Positions 29,038-40,018 are shown, numbered from the stretch's first letter. The stretch: DNA of 64,000 nt from Massilia phyllostachyos (GCF_021044825.1 NZ_JAJNOC010000005.1:248001-312000); one strand, 5' to 3'. Notes: generated by a model from the sequence alone, not told the origin. Program-made: numbers and translations.

Positions 29038-30564
29038 ATGTCCACCTTACTCACACAAGCAAAATCAAGCCTGATCAGCGTCCTGCTTCTTAGCGGACTG
29101 GTGCTGGTCGCCCTGTCGGGAACCGTCGTCGCCGGCATGTCCCTGCTGGCTGGATGGCTGCCGCAGGACTGGAACCTTCCCCGTCGCGAATTCGGCGGCA
29201 TCCTGACGCTGCTCGCCGTGCAGCTGGTCTATATCGGCTTCGCCGTGCGTTTCGGCCGCGGCCGCGCAACGGCGGGGCTGCTCACCCGTTATGCCATGGC
29301 CCTGCAATTGCAGGCGCTGGCCGAACTGCTCGTGCTGGCGCTGACCGTCGTGGCGGTCAGCGGCGGCATGGTGCTCCTGATCGGCCTGGCCGGCGACCAT
29401 GAAGCCAAACGCGATCTGCTGACCTGGATCGTCGAGGAAAGCAATTTGCTGACGGCCCTGCTGTTCGTGCTGATGCTGCCGGGATTGACCATGCTTGCCG
29501 GCGCCTGGCGCCTGCATGCGCTGAGCCGTACGCCCGGCGCCGTGCTGGCCGCGGCCGATGGCAGCCTGGCGCAGCGCGAGCTGGCCGCCGGCGCCGATGC
29601 CGGCGACCTGCGCCATACGCTGTCGACGATGCTGGAAGGCCTGACCGACAGGACGCGGCCGGGCCTGGGGCGCCTCTGGTATGCCGCGCATCCGCGCCTG
29701 CATGTGCGCGAAGTGGCGGGCCATCCGGAATATGAACTTGTCTGGAGCAATTGCCCGATGAAGTTGGTGGTCTCCCTGCACGAGGTTGAAGGCGGGGGAC
29801 AGCGCGTGCTGGCGCGTTCCGTGCTGCGCGGAGGCTGGCACCAGGTCGAACTGTTCGCCACGCCGCTCGACGCGCTCGCGCAGATGCAGTACATCGACAC
29901 GCAGCTGCTGGGTCCCTTGCGCGACCAGCTGGCCAAGGTCTCGGCAGAACGCCAGCGCGACGCCCTGCGCGAGCGCGCCATCGAGACCCAGCTGCGCATC
30001 CTGCAGGCCCAGATCGAACCGCACTTCCTGTTCAACACGCTGGCCAATGTGCGCCACCTCTACCGCAGCAGCGTCGAGGCCGGCGAGGACATGATGGACC
30101 ACCTGATCGCTTACCTGCGCAGCGCCATGGACGACCTGCGCGCCGAGGATTCGACCGTGGTGCGCGAGATGGACCTGGCCATGCACTATCTCGCCATCAT
30201 GAAGATCCGCATGGGCGACCGCCTGTCCTACCGCTTCATCCTGCCGGACGAATTGCTCCAGCACCCGTTCCCGCCGGCGATGCTGATCTCGCTGGTCGAG
30301 AACGCCATCAAGCACGGCATCGCCGGCAGCGAGCGCGGCGAGATCGTGCTGTCGGCCGGCGTTGCCGCCGGCAAGCTGCGCCTGCGCGTGCTCGACAACG
30401 GCGCCGGCCTGTCGAGCGTGGGCGGCACCGGCGTCGGCCTGTCCAACATCCGCCAGCGCCTGGAAGCGATGTTCGGCAGCGCGGCCTGGCTCGAAGTCGG
30501 CGCCGAGCCGGGCGCCGGATTCACCGCCACCATCGTGATCCCTTTACAGGAAAGGAAAGACTGA
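29038..30564 (+). CDS. LytS/YehU-type sensor histidine kinase
   Basis: A 508-residue inner-membrane kinase. Four hydrophobic helices lie in the first 175 residues, then a linker and coiled coil (about 285-320), then the His_kinase domain with the phospho-acceptor H329 in QIEPHFLFNTLANVRHLY, the N-box VENAIKHG near 420 and G-box GVGLSNIRQRLE near 480. This is the family without the usual HisKA dimerisation motif. The stop codon is 1 bp from the start of the LytTR regulator gene, so they form one operon. The signal sensed is unknown. Confidence 0.93.
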   Translation: MSTLLTQAKSSLISVLLLSGLVLVALSGTVVAGMSLLAGWLPQDWNLPRREFGGILTLLAVQLVYIGFAVRFGRGRATAGLLTRYAMALQLQALAELLVLALTVVAVSGGMVLLIGLAGDHEAKRDLLTWIVEESNLLTALLFVLMLPGLTMLAGAWRLHALSRTPGAVLAAADGSLAQRELAAGADAGDLRHTLSTMLEGLTDRTRPGLGRLWYAAHPRLHVREVAGHPEYELVWSNCPMKLVVSLHEVEGGGQRVLARSVLRGGWHQVELFATPLDALAQMQYIDTQLLGPLRDQLAKVSAERQRDALRERAIETQLRILQAQIEPHFLFNTLANVRHLYRSSVEAGEDMMDHLIAYLRSAMDDLRAEDSTVVREMDLAMHYLAIMKIRMGDRLSYRFILPDELLQHPFPPAMLISLVENAIKHGIAGSERGEIVLSAGVAAGKLRLRVLDNGAGLSSVGGTGVGLSNIRQRLEAMFGSAAWLEVGAEPGAGFTATIVIPLQERKD

Positions 30565-30565
30565 C

Positions 30566-31312
30566 ATGCCCACCGCCCTGCTGGCCGAAGACGAACCGCT
30601 GCTGCTGGCCGAACTCAAGGAGGCGCTCGCCGACCTGTGGCCGGAACTGAGCGTCGTCGCCGAAACGCTCGACGGCATGGCGACACTGGCCGCGCTGCGC
30701 CGGCATGCGCCGGACGTCGCCTTCCTCGACATCAATATGCCCAAGGCGAGCGGCCTGGACGTTGCCCGGATGCGGCCGCCCGGCACGGCGATCGTCTTCC
30801 TCACCGCCTACGGCCAGCACGCGCTGGACGCCTTCGACGTCGGCGCGGTCGACTACCTGGTCAAGCCGCTCAACCGCGGGCGGCTGCTGGAAACCATCGA
30901 CCGGCTGCGCCAGCGGCTGGAGCAGGCCGCGCCGACCGCCGTGCCGGCGCCGGCCCCGATGCCCTCAGCGTCGGCCGCGCCGCGCTACCTGGCCTGGATC
31001 CAGGCCTCGGTCGGCAGCATGGTGCGCGTGATCACGGTCGACGAAGTCATTTTCTTCCAGTCCGATGCGAAGTACACCAAGGTCGTCACGGCCCAGGTCG
31101 AGGCCCTGATCCGGGTGCCGGTCAAGGATCTGGTCGTCCAGCTCGACCCGGAAGAATTCATCCAGATCAGCCGCGGCGCCATCGTCAACCGGCGCAGGAT
31201 CGAGGCGATCTACCGGCGCGAAGGGCAGGTCGAGGTCCGTCTCAAGGGCCGGCCGGAAATGCTGCAGGTCAGCGCCGGCTTCCAGGGCCAGGCGGCCCTG
31301 CGCCAGATGTAA
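30566..31312 (+). CDS. LytTR-family response regulator
   Basis: A 248-residue regulator with an N-terminal receiver domain (EDE near residue 8, phospho-acceptor D55 in FLDINMP, conserved K in YLVKPL near 110). A proline/alanine linker (about 125-145) joins a C-terminal LytTR DNA-binding domain (about 150-245; EVIFFQSDAKYTKVVT and FIQISRGAIVN). It is the partner of the kinase upstream. Matching direct repeats before the kinase and before the following DUF4189-type gene are its likely targets (inference). Confidence 0.94.
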   Translation: MPTALLAEDEPLLLAELKEALADLWPELSVVAETLDGMATLAALRRHAPDVAFLDINMPKASGLDVARMRPPGTAIVFLTAYGQHALDAFDVGAVDYLVKPLNRGRLLETIDRLRQRLEQAAPTAVPAPAPMPSASAAPRYLAWIQASVGSMVRVITVDEVIFFQSDAKYTKVVTAQVEALIRVPVKDLVVQLDPEEFIQISRGAIVNRRRIEAIYRREGQVEVRLKGRPEMLQVSAGFQGQAALRQM

Positions 31313-31331
31313 ATCCTGCGTTCCCCGGAAT

Positions 31332-31366
31332 GGCGCATCCATTCCGGGATTTGCCGCATCCGTCGC
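31332..31366 (+). promoter_or_regulatory. LytTR-type direct-repeat operator upstream of the DUF4189-type gene
   Basis: CGCATCCAT (31334-31342) and CGCATCCGT (31355-31363) start 21 bp apart, the same geometry and nearly the same bases as at 28936-28970. The following 31 bp also align with the kinase promoter copy. The aligned -10 region (CAGAAAAT) is poorer than that of the kinase promoter, consistent with activator dependence. Confidence 0.65.
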
Positions 31367-31431
31367 GGATGGTCTGGCGCAGAAAATGCTCTTGGGAAAT
31401 TATGTGACCTCCAACACATGACGAGGTCACC

Positions 31432-32388
31432 ATGAACTTCCACCGCACCATTCTCATTTCCCTGATCGGGCTGGCGCTCACCGGCGCCAGCCACGACGCA
31501 CTGGCGGCAGCCGCGGTTGCCGCTGGTTCCAACGGCTACAGCTATACCCTCACCGAAGCGACCGACCTCGAGAAAGCGAAAGCGGAAGCGCTGGCGGAAT
31601 GCCAGCGCCGCGCTCCGGATTGCGAGATCGTCGGCTGGACCACCGAGGCTTCCGCCATTGCCCTGGCCAAGAGCGCCGATGGATCGATCGTCACGACCAT
31701 CCGTCCCACGCCGGAACTGGCGCGCGACGCCGCGATGAAGCGCTGCCGCGCGAAATACAAAGGCTGCAAGTTCGCGGCGGTGTACTGGGAACCCGGCGGC
31801 GATTGGGTGGCATGGGCCACGGCCAAGGGACCGGATGGACTGCTGGTGGCGCAGCATTATGCCTACCGCTATACGACGGAAAGCGAAGCCTCCCGCACGG
31901 CAATGAAAGGGTGCACCGAAAAGCTGAAGAACACCAGCGGCGTGCATTGCACGGTTGCCTCCGGCTGGGGGGCGTTCGTGCGCGCCATCGCCTCCTCGTC
32001 CAGCTACACGAGCTACCGCATCGAAACCGACCGTGCCACGGCGGAAGCGGGCGCCCTGAAGCAGTGCCGGGAAGAGTCGGCGCCGGGCGACGCGTGCAAG
32101 ATCGATTCGGTCGCCGAGAATACCGCGCCGCGCGCCAAACCGGCGTCCTTCGACAAGGTATTCGCCCAGACCACGGTAGCCAGGGAAAACGCGACACTGC
32201 GGCCGAGCGCACGGCCGAATCCTCCCGTGCCGCCGCGCGGACAGGCGCTGAGCTGCACCAACCGCTGCGTCAACGGCAGCTGCGTGCGCACCTTCGCCAA
32301 CGGCCGCACCGAACGCTGGCAGGCGCCGCGCGTGCTCGATCCTTTCACCAATAACTGGAAATGGGACACCTCCAGCTGCGGTGGTTAA
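31432..32388 (+). CDS. Secreted cysteine-rich protein with DUF4189-like repeats
   Basis: A 318-residue protein with a signal peptide (MNFHRTILISLIGLALTGAS, cleavage near ALA/A). The body consists of about four related units (roughly 32-80, 88-135, 140-190, 195-228). Each has an A-x-x-x-A-x-x-x-C helix end followed by a second cysteine and strands such as CEIVGWTTEASAIALA. This resembles DUF4189, usually present once or twice. The C-terminal 50 residues hold a separate cluster CTNRCVNGSC and end SSCGG. It is likely periplasmic or extracellular with disulfides. Function is unknown. The operator-like repeats upstream suggest control by the LytTR regulator next door. Confidence 0.7.
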   Translation: MNFHRTILISLIGLALTGASHDALAAAAVAAGSNGYSYTLTEATDLEKAKAEALAECQRRAPDCEIVGWTTEASAIALAKSADGSIVTTIRPTPELARDAAMKRCRAKYKGCKFAAVYWEPGGDWVAWATAKGPDGLLVAQHYAYRYTTESEASRTAMKGCTEKLKNTSGVHCTVASGWGAFVRAIASSSSYTSYRIETDRATAEAGALKQCREESAPGDACKIDSVAENTAPRAKPASFDKVFAQTTVARENATLRPSARPNPPVPPRGQALSCTNRCVNGSCVRTFANGRTERWQAPRVLDPFTNNWKWDTSSCGG

Positions 32389-32603
32389 GCGCCATAGCTT
32401 ATTGCTGAGTAAGATGCTTTGAGTTACATCAACGAAACTGTGGCATCAAATATTTGCATTCTTTAACATTTCGCCGAAGAAAATATGTTTCTGCATTTCT
32501 CAGCGGTTTGACTGTTGTTAATACGCCGAAATTGTATCGAATTGTCGCGCGCGTCCTCTTTCTTTGGGAGTACGCTGACTCGGCCGCATACAGACGGCAC
32601 CGG

Positions 32604-32621
32604 GTCGACCCATGGGTCGAC
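32604..32621. promoter_or_regulatory. 18-bp perfect palindrome upstream of the S8 protease
   Basis: GTCGACCCATGGGTCGAC is a perfect dyad, extended by CCGG on both sides with one extra base on the right. It sits 67 bp before the protease ATG in the otherwise featureless 300-bp gap (32389-32688). No T-run follows, so an operator or mRNA hairpin is likelier than a terminator. Confidence 0.45.
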
Positions 32622-32688
32622 ACCGGTTTACAACGACACGGGCGAAGAGGATCTCGCTTGACGGAAAACATCACAATGAGGAAGAAAC

Positions 32689-34488
<1,800 letters not shown>

Positions 34489-34534
34489 TTTCAGGACGAC
34501 GCGGCGCGCTTCCCCTTGCGCCGCTGTCATCCGG

Positions 34535-34565
34535 GAACGCGCGGCGTGCCGCGCGTTCTTTTTTT
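34535..34565 (+). terminator. Rho-independent terminator after the S8 protease
   Basis: GAACGCGCGGC and GCCGCGCGTTC form an 11-bp stem with a GT loop and are followed by seven T residues. Confidence 0.93.
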
Positions 34566-34608
34566 GTGGGCTTCGCCGGTATTGCATTAACTCCACTTTC
34601 GACCGATA

Positions 34609-34624
34609 CTGTATGCAATTACAG
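34609..34624. promoter_or_regulatory. LexA (SOS) box of dinB
   Basis: CTGTATGCAATTACAG keeps both CTGT and ACAG ends with the standard 8-bp spacing, and flanking TA/TA extends the dyad. It lies 19 bp before the chosen dinB start, where LexA would block initiation. Confidence 0.88.
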
Positions 34625-34643
34625 TAGTCGGCCTTGCGTCCGT

Positions 34644-35756
34644 GTGAACGCCCCCCTTCGTAAAATCATCCACTGCGATTGCGACTGTTTCTACGCATCG
34701 GTCGAGATGCGCGACGATCCGTCCCTGCGCGGGCGTCCGCTCGCGGTCGGCGGCCGTCCCGACCAGCGCGGGGTGGTGGCGACCTGCAACTACGAGGCGC
34801 GGCGCTTCGGCATCCATTCGGCCATGGCCACGGCGCAAGCCATGAAGCTGTGCCCGGGCCTGCTGGTGATCCCGCCGGCGATGGAAAAGTACCGGATTGC
34901 TTCGCGCCAGATCATGGACATCTACCGCGACTATACCGAGCTGGTGGAGCCGCTCTCGCTCGACGAAGCCTATCTCGACGTCAGCGATTCGCCGCACTGC
35001 AAGGGCAGCGCCACCCTGATCGCGCAGGAAATCCGCCAGCGGATTTTCGACACCGTCGGTATCACCGCCTCGGCCGGCGTGGCGCCGAACAAGTTCGTGG
35101 CCAAGATCGCGAGCGACTGGAACAAGCCGGACGGGCTGTTCCTGGTGCGCCCCGACGAGGTGGATGCATTCGTCGCGGCATTGCCGGTGAAGAAGCTGTA
35201 TGGCGTCGGTAAGGTGACGGCGGAAAAGATGCACCGTCTCGGCCTGCAGACCTGCGGCGACATGCGCGAATGGAGCATCGAGCGCTTGACGGAACACTTC
35301 GGCAGCTTCGGCTACCGCCTGCACAAGCTGTGCCGCGGCATCGACGAACGCGAAGTGAATACCTCGCGCGAACGCAAGTCGATCAGCACCGAGGAGACCT
35401 ATACGCCGGACGTGCCGGACCTGGACGCCTGCCTGCGCCTGCTGCCGGATTTATATGAGCACCTGCTTGGACGCATCAAGCGCAACGGCGCCGAAAAGTT
35501 CATCAACAAGCTGTTCGTGAAGATCAAGTTTTCGGACTTCCAGCAGACGACGGTCGAGTGTGTTGGCTATGCGCCACATATCCCGACCTTTGCACGCCTG
35601 ATGGAGACCGGCTGGGCCAGGGCCAGCCGCCCGGTGCGCCTGCTCGGTGTCGGCGTGCGCTTGAGCGATACCGAAATCGTCGAGCAATTGCGCCTGTTCG
35701 AGGATGCGCTGCCGGCAGCGATCGTCGAGGCCGTTAGCGACCCGACAACAGAATAA
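34644..35756 (+). CDS. dinB: DNA polymerase IV
   Basis: A 370-residue Y-family translesion polymerase. N-terminal IIHCDCDCFYASVE carries the first catalytic aspartate, LSLDEAYLDV carries the second acidic pair, and the ASAGVAPNKFVAKIASDWNKP (in parts) and helix-hairpin-helix LYGVGKVTAEKMHRLGL regions are intact. The GTG at 34644 is chosen because homologues begin close to RKIIHCD and because the SOS box would otherwise lie inside the coding region. Induction by DNA damage is inferred from that box. Confidence 0.94.
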   Translation: MNAPLRKIIHCDCDCFYASVEMRDDPSLRGRPLAVGGRPDQRGVVATCNYEARRFGIHSAMATAQAMKLCPGLLVIPPAMEKYRIASRQIMDIYRDYTELVEPLSLDEAYLDVSDSPHCKGSATLIAQEIRQRIFDTVGITASAGVAPNKFVAKIASDWNKPDGLFLVRPDEVDAFVAALPVKKLYGVGKVTAEKMHRLGLQTCGDMREWSIERLTEHFGSFGYRLHKLCRGIDEREVNTSRERKSISTEETYTPDVPDLDACLRLLPDLYEHLLGRIKRNGAEKFINKLFVKIKFSDFQQTTVECVGYAPHIPTFARLMETGWARASRPVRLLGVGVRLSDTEIVEQLRLFEDALPAAIVEAVSDPTTE

Positions 35757-35833
35757 TTTTTTCATTCTCGCAGGCATCAACGTCGGCGTAGAATGTCGTT
35801 CCCCACAAAATTGATACAACGGATAACACGCGT

Positions 35834-36730
35834 ATGTGGTTCAAGAATCTCCAGATTTATCGCCTGCCCGCTCCCTGGGCATTCACCCCGGAACAGATGG
35901 AAGAAGCACTGCAGTCGCAGGCTTTCACGCCCGCCAGCAGCAACGAGCTGCTGCGCCAGGGCTGGGATTCGCCACGCGGCAACGGCAAGCTGGTCCACGT
36001 CGTCAACAAGCAGATGCTGATGATGCTGGGTAACGAGAAGAAGCTGCTGCCGAGCTCGGTCATCAACCAGGTCGCCAAGGCCAAGGCCGCCGAGCTGGAA
36101 GAACAGCAGGGCTTCCCGCCGGGCAAGAAGGCGATGAAGGACCTGAAGGAACGCGTGGCCGATGAACTGCTGCCGCGCGCCTTCTCGATCCGCAGCAACG
36201 TCTGGGTCTGGATCGACCCGGTCAACGGCTGGCTGGTGGTCGACGCCGCCAGCCCGTCGAAGGCGGACGACGTCATCAAGCTGCTGCTGAAAGCAGTCGA
36301 CCGCATGCCGCTGGAATCGTTGCGCGTGCAGAAATCGCCGGTCGCCGTGATGACCGGCTGGCTGGAAGCCGATGAAGCGCCGTACGGCTTCACCATCGAC
36401 CAGGACACCGAACTGCGCGCCACCGGCGAAAGCCGCGCCGCCGTGCGCTACGTGAAGCACACCCTGGAACCGGACGACATCCGCCGCCACATCGCCGCCG
36501 GCAAGCAATGCACCCGCCTGGCCATGACCTGGAACGACCGCATCAGCTTCGTGCTGACCGAGTCGCTGGCGATCAAGGGGATCAAGCCGCTGGATGTGAT
36601 CAAGGAAGGGGAAGCGGTTACTTATAGCGATGATGAGCGGTTTGATAACGACATCGTGTTGATGACGGGGGAGCTGGCCAAGCTGCTGGCGGATGTGGTC
36701 GAGGCGCTGGGCGGCGAAGCCAAAGCCTGA
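35834..36730 (+). CDS. rdgC: Recombination-associated protein RdgC
   Basis: A 298-residue nucleoid-associated protein that forms a ring on duplex DNA and limits RecA access. The N-terminus [11 protein letters not shown], the [16 protein letters not shown] block and the C-terminal [14 protein letters not shown] region are those of RdgC, and the length is normal. It lies 77 bp downstream of dinB, with a TAGAAT hexamer in the gap, so it probably has its own promoter. The end is marked by a REP-like pair shared with the convergent catalase gene. Confidence 0.95.
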   Translation: MWFKNLQIYRLPAPWAFTPEQMEEALQSQAFTPASSNELLRQGWDSPRGNGKLVHVVNKQMLMMLGNEKKLLPSSVINQVAKAKAAELEEQQGFPPGKKAMKDLKERVADELLPRAFSIRSNVWVWIDPVNGWLVVDAASPSKADDVIKLLLKAVDRMPLESLRVQKSPVAVMTGWLEADEAPYGFTIDQDTELRATGESRAAVRYVKHTLEPDDIRRHIAAGKQCTRLAMTWNDRISFVLTESLAIKGIKPLDVIKEGEAVTYSDDERFDNDIVLMTGELAKLLADVVEALGGEAKA

Positions 36731-36748
36731 TTAATTAGTGAGCAGTAG

Positions 36749-36864
36749 AACGTCGTACGCGCCACTGGCGCCTACGACTTCCGGCGAAGGCCGTAACCCA
36801 ATTTTTGCATGCGTTTCGATAGCGCACGCAGATCTTGGGCACCGGCCTCCGCCGGTGCGACGGC
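36749..36864. repeat. REP-like inverted pair, locus 2
   Basis: A long copy at about 36749-36802 reads in reverse (ending GGCCGTAACCCAAT) and includes the extra CGTCGTACG...GCCTACGAC hairpin. A short diverged copy lies at 36832-36864 in forward orientation (CTTGGGCACCGGCCT). It sits between the convergent rdgC and catalase genes. Confidence 0.85.
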
Positions 36865-36878
36865 TCATCCGCTAACAC

Positions 36879-38498
36879 TTACTTCGCCATCTCCTCACTC
36901 GTCGACGGCTCCGTACCCGTCGCATCCCCCGCCTCGCGCTTCCCGCTCGAATACGTCGCCCCTTCGCGCTTTTGCCCCGGCGCCGGCTTGCCCGCCAGCG
37001 GCGGCAGCGCCTTCGCCTTTTCCAGGTCGATCCCCGCCACCTCCGCCACGCGCCGCCCGTAGTCTTCGTCGCAGTGCCACAGATGCCACACCATGCGCAG
37101 CTGGATCGGTTCCGGGCATTTCTTCAGGTCGCCCCCGACGTTGTTCACCAGGTCGTCGCGCTCCCAGTCCTCGAATGTACGATAGCGCGCCCCCGCCTGC
37201 GCGTAGTCGTCAGCGGTGCGCGTGGTCTGGTAGCGCCCCAGGTGCCCCTCGACCCACTGGTGGTATTCCTTCTCCGGCTTCGGCGCTTCCTGGTAGCCGC
37301 CCACCAGGCTCGGTTCGTAGTTGATGTGCTTGTCCTCGCCGCGGCCGTCGACATAAAAGGTCATCTGGCCGTCGCGCTGGTTGGTGCGCGCCGCGGCACC
37401 GGCTTGCGGCTGGTTGATCGGCAGCTGCAGGTAGTTCGGCCCGACGCGGTAGCGCTGGGTGTCGGAATAGGACAGGGTGCGGCCCTGCAGCATCTTGTCG
37501 TCCGAGAAGTCGATGCCGTCCACCAGCACGCCGGTGCCGAAGGCCGACTGCTCGGTCTCGGCGAACACATTGTCCGGATTCTTGTTCAGGACCAGGCGCC
37601 CCACCGGCAGCAGCGGGAACTGGTCTTCCGGCCAGCGCTTGGTGTCGTCGAGCGGGTCGAAGTCGAGTTCGGGATGTTCGCCGTCGGACATGATCTGCAC
37701 GCAGAATTCCCATTCCGGATAATCGCCGCGCTCGATCGCATCGTAGAGGTCGCGCGTGGCGTGGCTGGTGTCCTGGGCCTGGATCTCGGCCGCCTGTTGC
37801 GACGTCAGGTTGCGTACGCCCTGCTTCGGTTCGAAGTGAAACTTCACCAGGTGGGCCACGCCTTGGTCATTGACCAGCTTGTAGGTGTTCACGCCCGAGC
37901 CTTCCATTTCACGATAAGTCGCAGGAATGCCCCATGGGCTCTTGACCCAGGTGACCATGTGCAGCGCTTCCGGATGGCTGCAGATGAAATCGTAGAAGCG
38001 CCACGGCTCCTGCTGGTTGGTGACCGGGTCCGGCTTGAAGGCATGGATCATGTCGGGGAACTTGATCGCGTCGCGGATGAAGAAGACCTTCAGGTTATTG
38101 CCCACCAAGTCCCAGTTGCCGTCGACGGTCTTGAACTTGATCGCGAAGCCGCGCGGGTCGCGCGCCGTTTCCGGGGACTCCTTGGCGCCGATCACGGTCG
38201 AGAAGCGCACGAACACCGGGGTCTGCACGCCGACCTCGTTCAGCACGCGCGCCCGCGTGTACTTGCTGGCCGGCTCGCCGCCGATGGTGCCGTAGGCCTC
38301 GAACACGCCGTGGGCGCCGGTGCCGCGCGCATGCACCACGCGCTCGGGGATGCGCTCGCGGTCGAAGTGCGTGATCTTCTCGATGAACTGGTAATTCTCG
38401 AGCGTGGCCGGACCACGTTCGCCCACCGAGCGCAGGGACTGGTTGTCGCTGACGGGGTGGCCCTGGCGGGTGGTCAGGATGGGACGCTGCTCGCTCAT
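36879..38498 (-). CDS. Monofunctional heme catalase
   Basis: A 539-residue small-subunit-type catalase that disproportionates hydrogen peroxide in the cytoplasm. The active-site His is H56 in [11 protein letters not shown]. The RFSTV and [15 protein letters not shown] segments, including the catalytic Asn, are present, and the proximal heme ligand region is [17 protein letters not shown]. The last about 35 residues are a charged, likely disordered tail. AAGGAGA precedes the ATG. No OxyR gene is adjacent, so regulation is not visible. Confidence 0.95.
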   Translation of the reverse strand: MSEQRPILTTRQGHPVSDNQSLRSVGERGPATLENYQFIEKITHFDRERIPERVVHARGTGAHGVFEAYGTIGGEPASKYTRARVLNEVGVQTPVFVRFSTVIGAKESPETARDPRGFAIKFKTVDGNWDLVGNNLKVFFIRDAIKFPDMIHAFKPDPVTNQQEPWRFYDFICSHPEALHMVTWVKSPWGIPATYREMEGSGVNTYKLVNDQGVAHLVKFHFEPKQGVRNLTSQQAAEIQAQDTSHATRDLYDAIERGDYPEWEFCVQIMSDGEHPELDFDPLDDTKRWPEDQFPLLPVGRLVLNKNPDNVFAETEQSAFGTGVLVDGIDFSDDKMLQGRTLSYSDTQRYRVGPNYLQLPINQPQAGAAARTNQRDGQMTFYVDGRGEDKHINYEPSLVGGYQEAPKPEKEYHQWVEGHLGRYQTTRTADDYAQAGARYRTFEDWERDDLVNNVGGDLKKCPEPIQLRMVWHLWHCDEDYGRRVAEVAGIDLEKAKALPPLAGKPAPGQKREGATYSSGKREAGDATGTEPSTSEEMAK

Positions 38499-38591
38499 GC
38501 TTCTCTCCTTGTTACGGGTACACGGGAGAAGCGAGTATAGGAAGAGGCCGCGTCGGGCAGCGCGCGGCTGCCCTGCGGAAAAAGCTGTTTA

Positions 38592-39077
38592 TTAGAGCTG
38601 CTGGAATACGCCGGCGGCGCGGTTCTTGGTGACGTTATCCCACGGGAAAACCTGGCCATTCATGGCGACGTAGACGCCGGCGGGCAGGGTCTGCGCCACG
38701 CCGCAGGCGAAGCCGAGATTGAACAGCGCGTCCGAGTTGGCGATCTCGTAGGGGATCATGGCGCCGGTCAGGACGATGGTCTGGCCGAGGTTCGCGGCGC
38801 CCAGCACGGCGGCCGTTTCGCGCATGGTGTCGGTGCCGTGGATGATGACGATCGCCTGTTCGCTCGCCGCCTGGCAGGAAGCCAGTACGCGCTGGCGGTC
38901 GGGGTCCTGCATGTCGAGCGAATCGAGCAGCGGCAGCACTTCCAGCGCGCACGGCACGGTCATGCGCGAGCGCGCGATCACGGCCGGCAGGTGGCTGTCG
39001 GCAAAGCCGAGCACGCCGTTCAGTTCATTGTAGTGTTTGTCGAAAGTGCCGCCGGTGGCGATGATTCGCAGAGTCAT
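38592..39077 (-). CDS. Single-domain asparaginase-like protein
   Basis: A 161-residue protein carrying only the N-terminal half of an L-asparaginase: IATGGTFDK (residues 6-14, first catalytic Thr) and IIHGTDTMRETA (near 80, second Thr-Asp pair), then VLTGAMIPYEIANSDALFNL. Classical enzymes are about 330 residues with a second domain; here the frame ends in FQQL. The catalytic residues of the first domain are intact and no downstream remnant is visible, so it may be a natural short family member and not a broken gene. Activity is uncertain. Confidence 0.8.
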   Translation of the reverse strand: MTLRIIATGGTFDKHYNELNGVLGFADSHLPAVIARSRMTVPCALEVLPLLDSLDMQDPDRQRVLASCQAASEQAIVIIHGTDTMRETAAVLGAANLGQTIVLTGAMIPYEIANSDALFNLGFACGVAQTLPAGVYVAMNGQVFPWDNVTKNRAAGVFQQL

Positions 39078-39214
39078 GTTGGTTTATCCACGTGCAGAAA
39101 AAAGGTTGGTAATGATAGCCGCAAACGGTAGTGTATCCATATGTGACTGCGCTAGAATCGTCCGGATCGGTTGAGTAAACTCTGTCGTCTTTTTCCTCTT
39201 CTCTACTTCCTCCC

Positions 39215-39973
39215 ATGAAAGCCGTCGCACCGGGCACCGTCATTTTCCACCGCCATCGAGGCTATGGCGTGATCACCCACGTCAACCTCTTGACCGGGTG
39301 GATTTCGGCGCGCTTCGGCAACGAAGCACGCACCCTCGACCTCAACCTGTCGAGCGACGAAGTGCAGCACGCCGACGGCGAACCGATCCTGTTCCGCCGC
39401 GCCCCGCCGGACCGCATGCCGCACGCGCGCCTGATGGACGTGGTGCGCGAGCTGCACAAGGCCGGCTACCAGAAGCTGTACCTGTATTCCTGGCCCAAGC
39501 CATCCGGCCTGCACTGGCGCTGGCACCTGTTCACCGGCCCGCGCAACTGGATGCAGCGCACCTGGCGCGAAGGCTGGTATGGCTCGGGGGCGGAGTACAA
39601 CAACAACCCGGTGATGGGCTGGGGCGATTCGCCGGGCGCCACCACCGAAGAGCTGATCCATGCGCTGGCGAAGTTCGATCCGCAGGGGCTGGCGCAGGCG
39701 CTGGGGCGCGACGAGGATCACACGGCGTGGTTCGAGCAGGCATGCGAGCTGCTGCTGCCGGGGTACATGTACAGCCTGAACATGGAACGGCCCGCAGGCG
39801 GCGCGCTGGTCGAGGCGCCGCCGGTGCCCATCGTGCCGGTGCGGGCGGGCTTGCAGCCTTATGCGGGGCCGGACATCGGCTGGCCGCCGGGGTGGGCGGG
39901 GTTGTGGAGTGGCAGGCATGTGATGCCGGCGAGGAAGGTCAATCTCATTACGGGGGAGCCGGAGTTGCGCTGA
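39215..39973 (+). CDS. Unrecognised 252-residue protein
   Basis: I do not recognise the family. The first 55 residues (GTVIFHRHRGYGVITHVNLL, then WISARFGNEARTLDL) look like a small beta-barrel of the kind that binds nucleic acid or RNA polymerase in CarD-like proteins. Residues about 65-175 are rich in aromatic residues (LYLYSWPKPSGLHWRWHLF, GSGAEYNNNPVMGWGDSPGA) and end with a helix-forming segment. The C-terminus is proline-rich. No signal peptide or membrane segment. It is divergent from the asparaginase-like gene and followed by a REP-like pair. Confidence 0.65.
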   Translation: MKAVAPGTVIFHRHRGYGVITHVNLLTGWISARFGNEARTLDLNLSSDEVQHADGEPILFRRAPPDRMPHARLMDVVRELHKAGYQKLYLYSWPKPSGLHWRWHLFTGPRNWMQRTWREGWYGSGAEYNNNPVMGWGDSPGATTEELIHALAKFDPQGLAQALGRDEDHTAWFEQACELLLPGYMYSLNMERPAGGALVEAPPVPIVPVRAGLQPYAGPDIGWPPGWAGLWSGRHVMPARKVNLITGEPELR

Positions 39974-40018
39974 GCTTGGTGGCTCGCTGCGCTCGGGTCT
40001 GGTCTCATTGTGCTTTGG

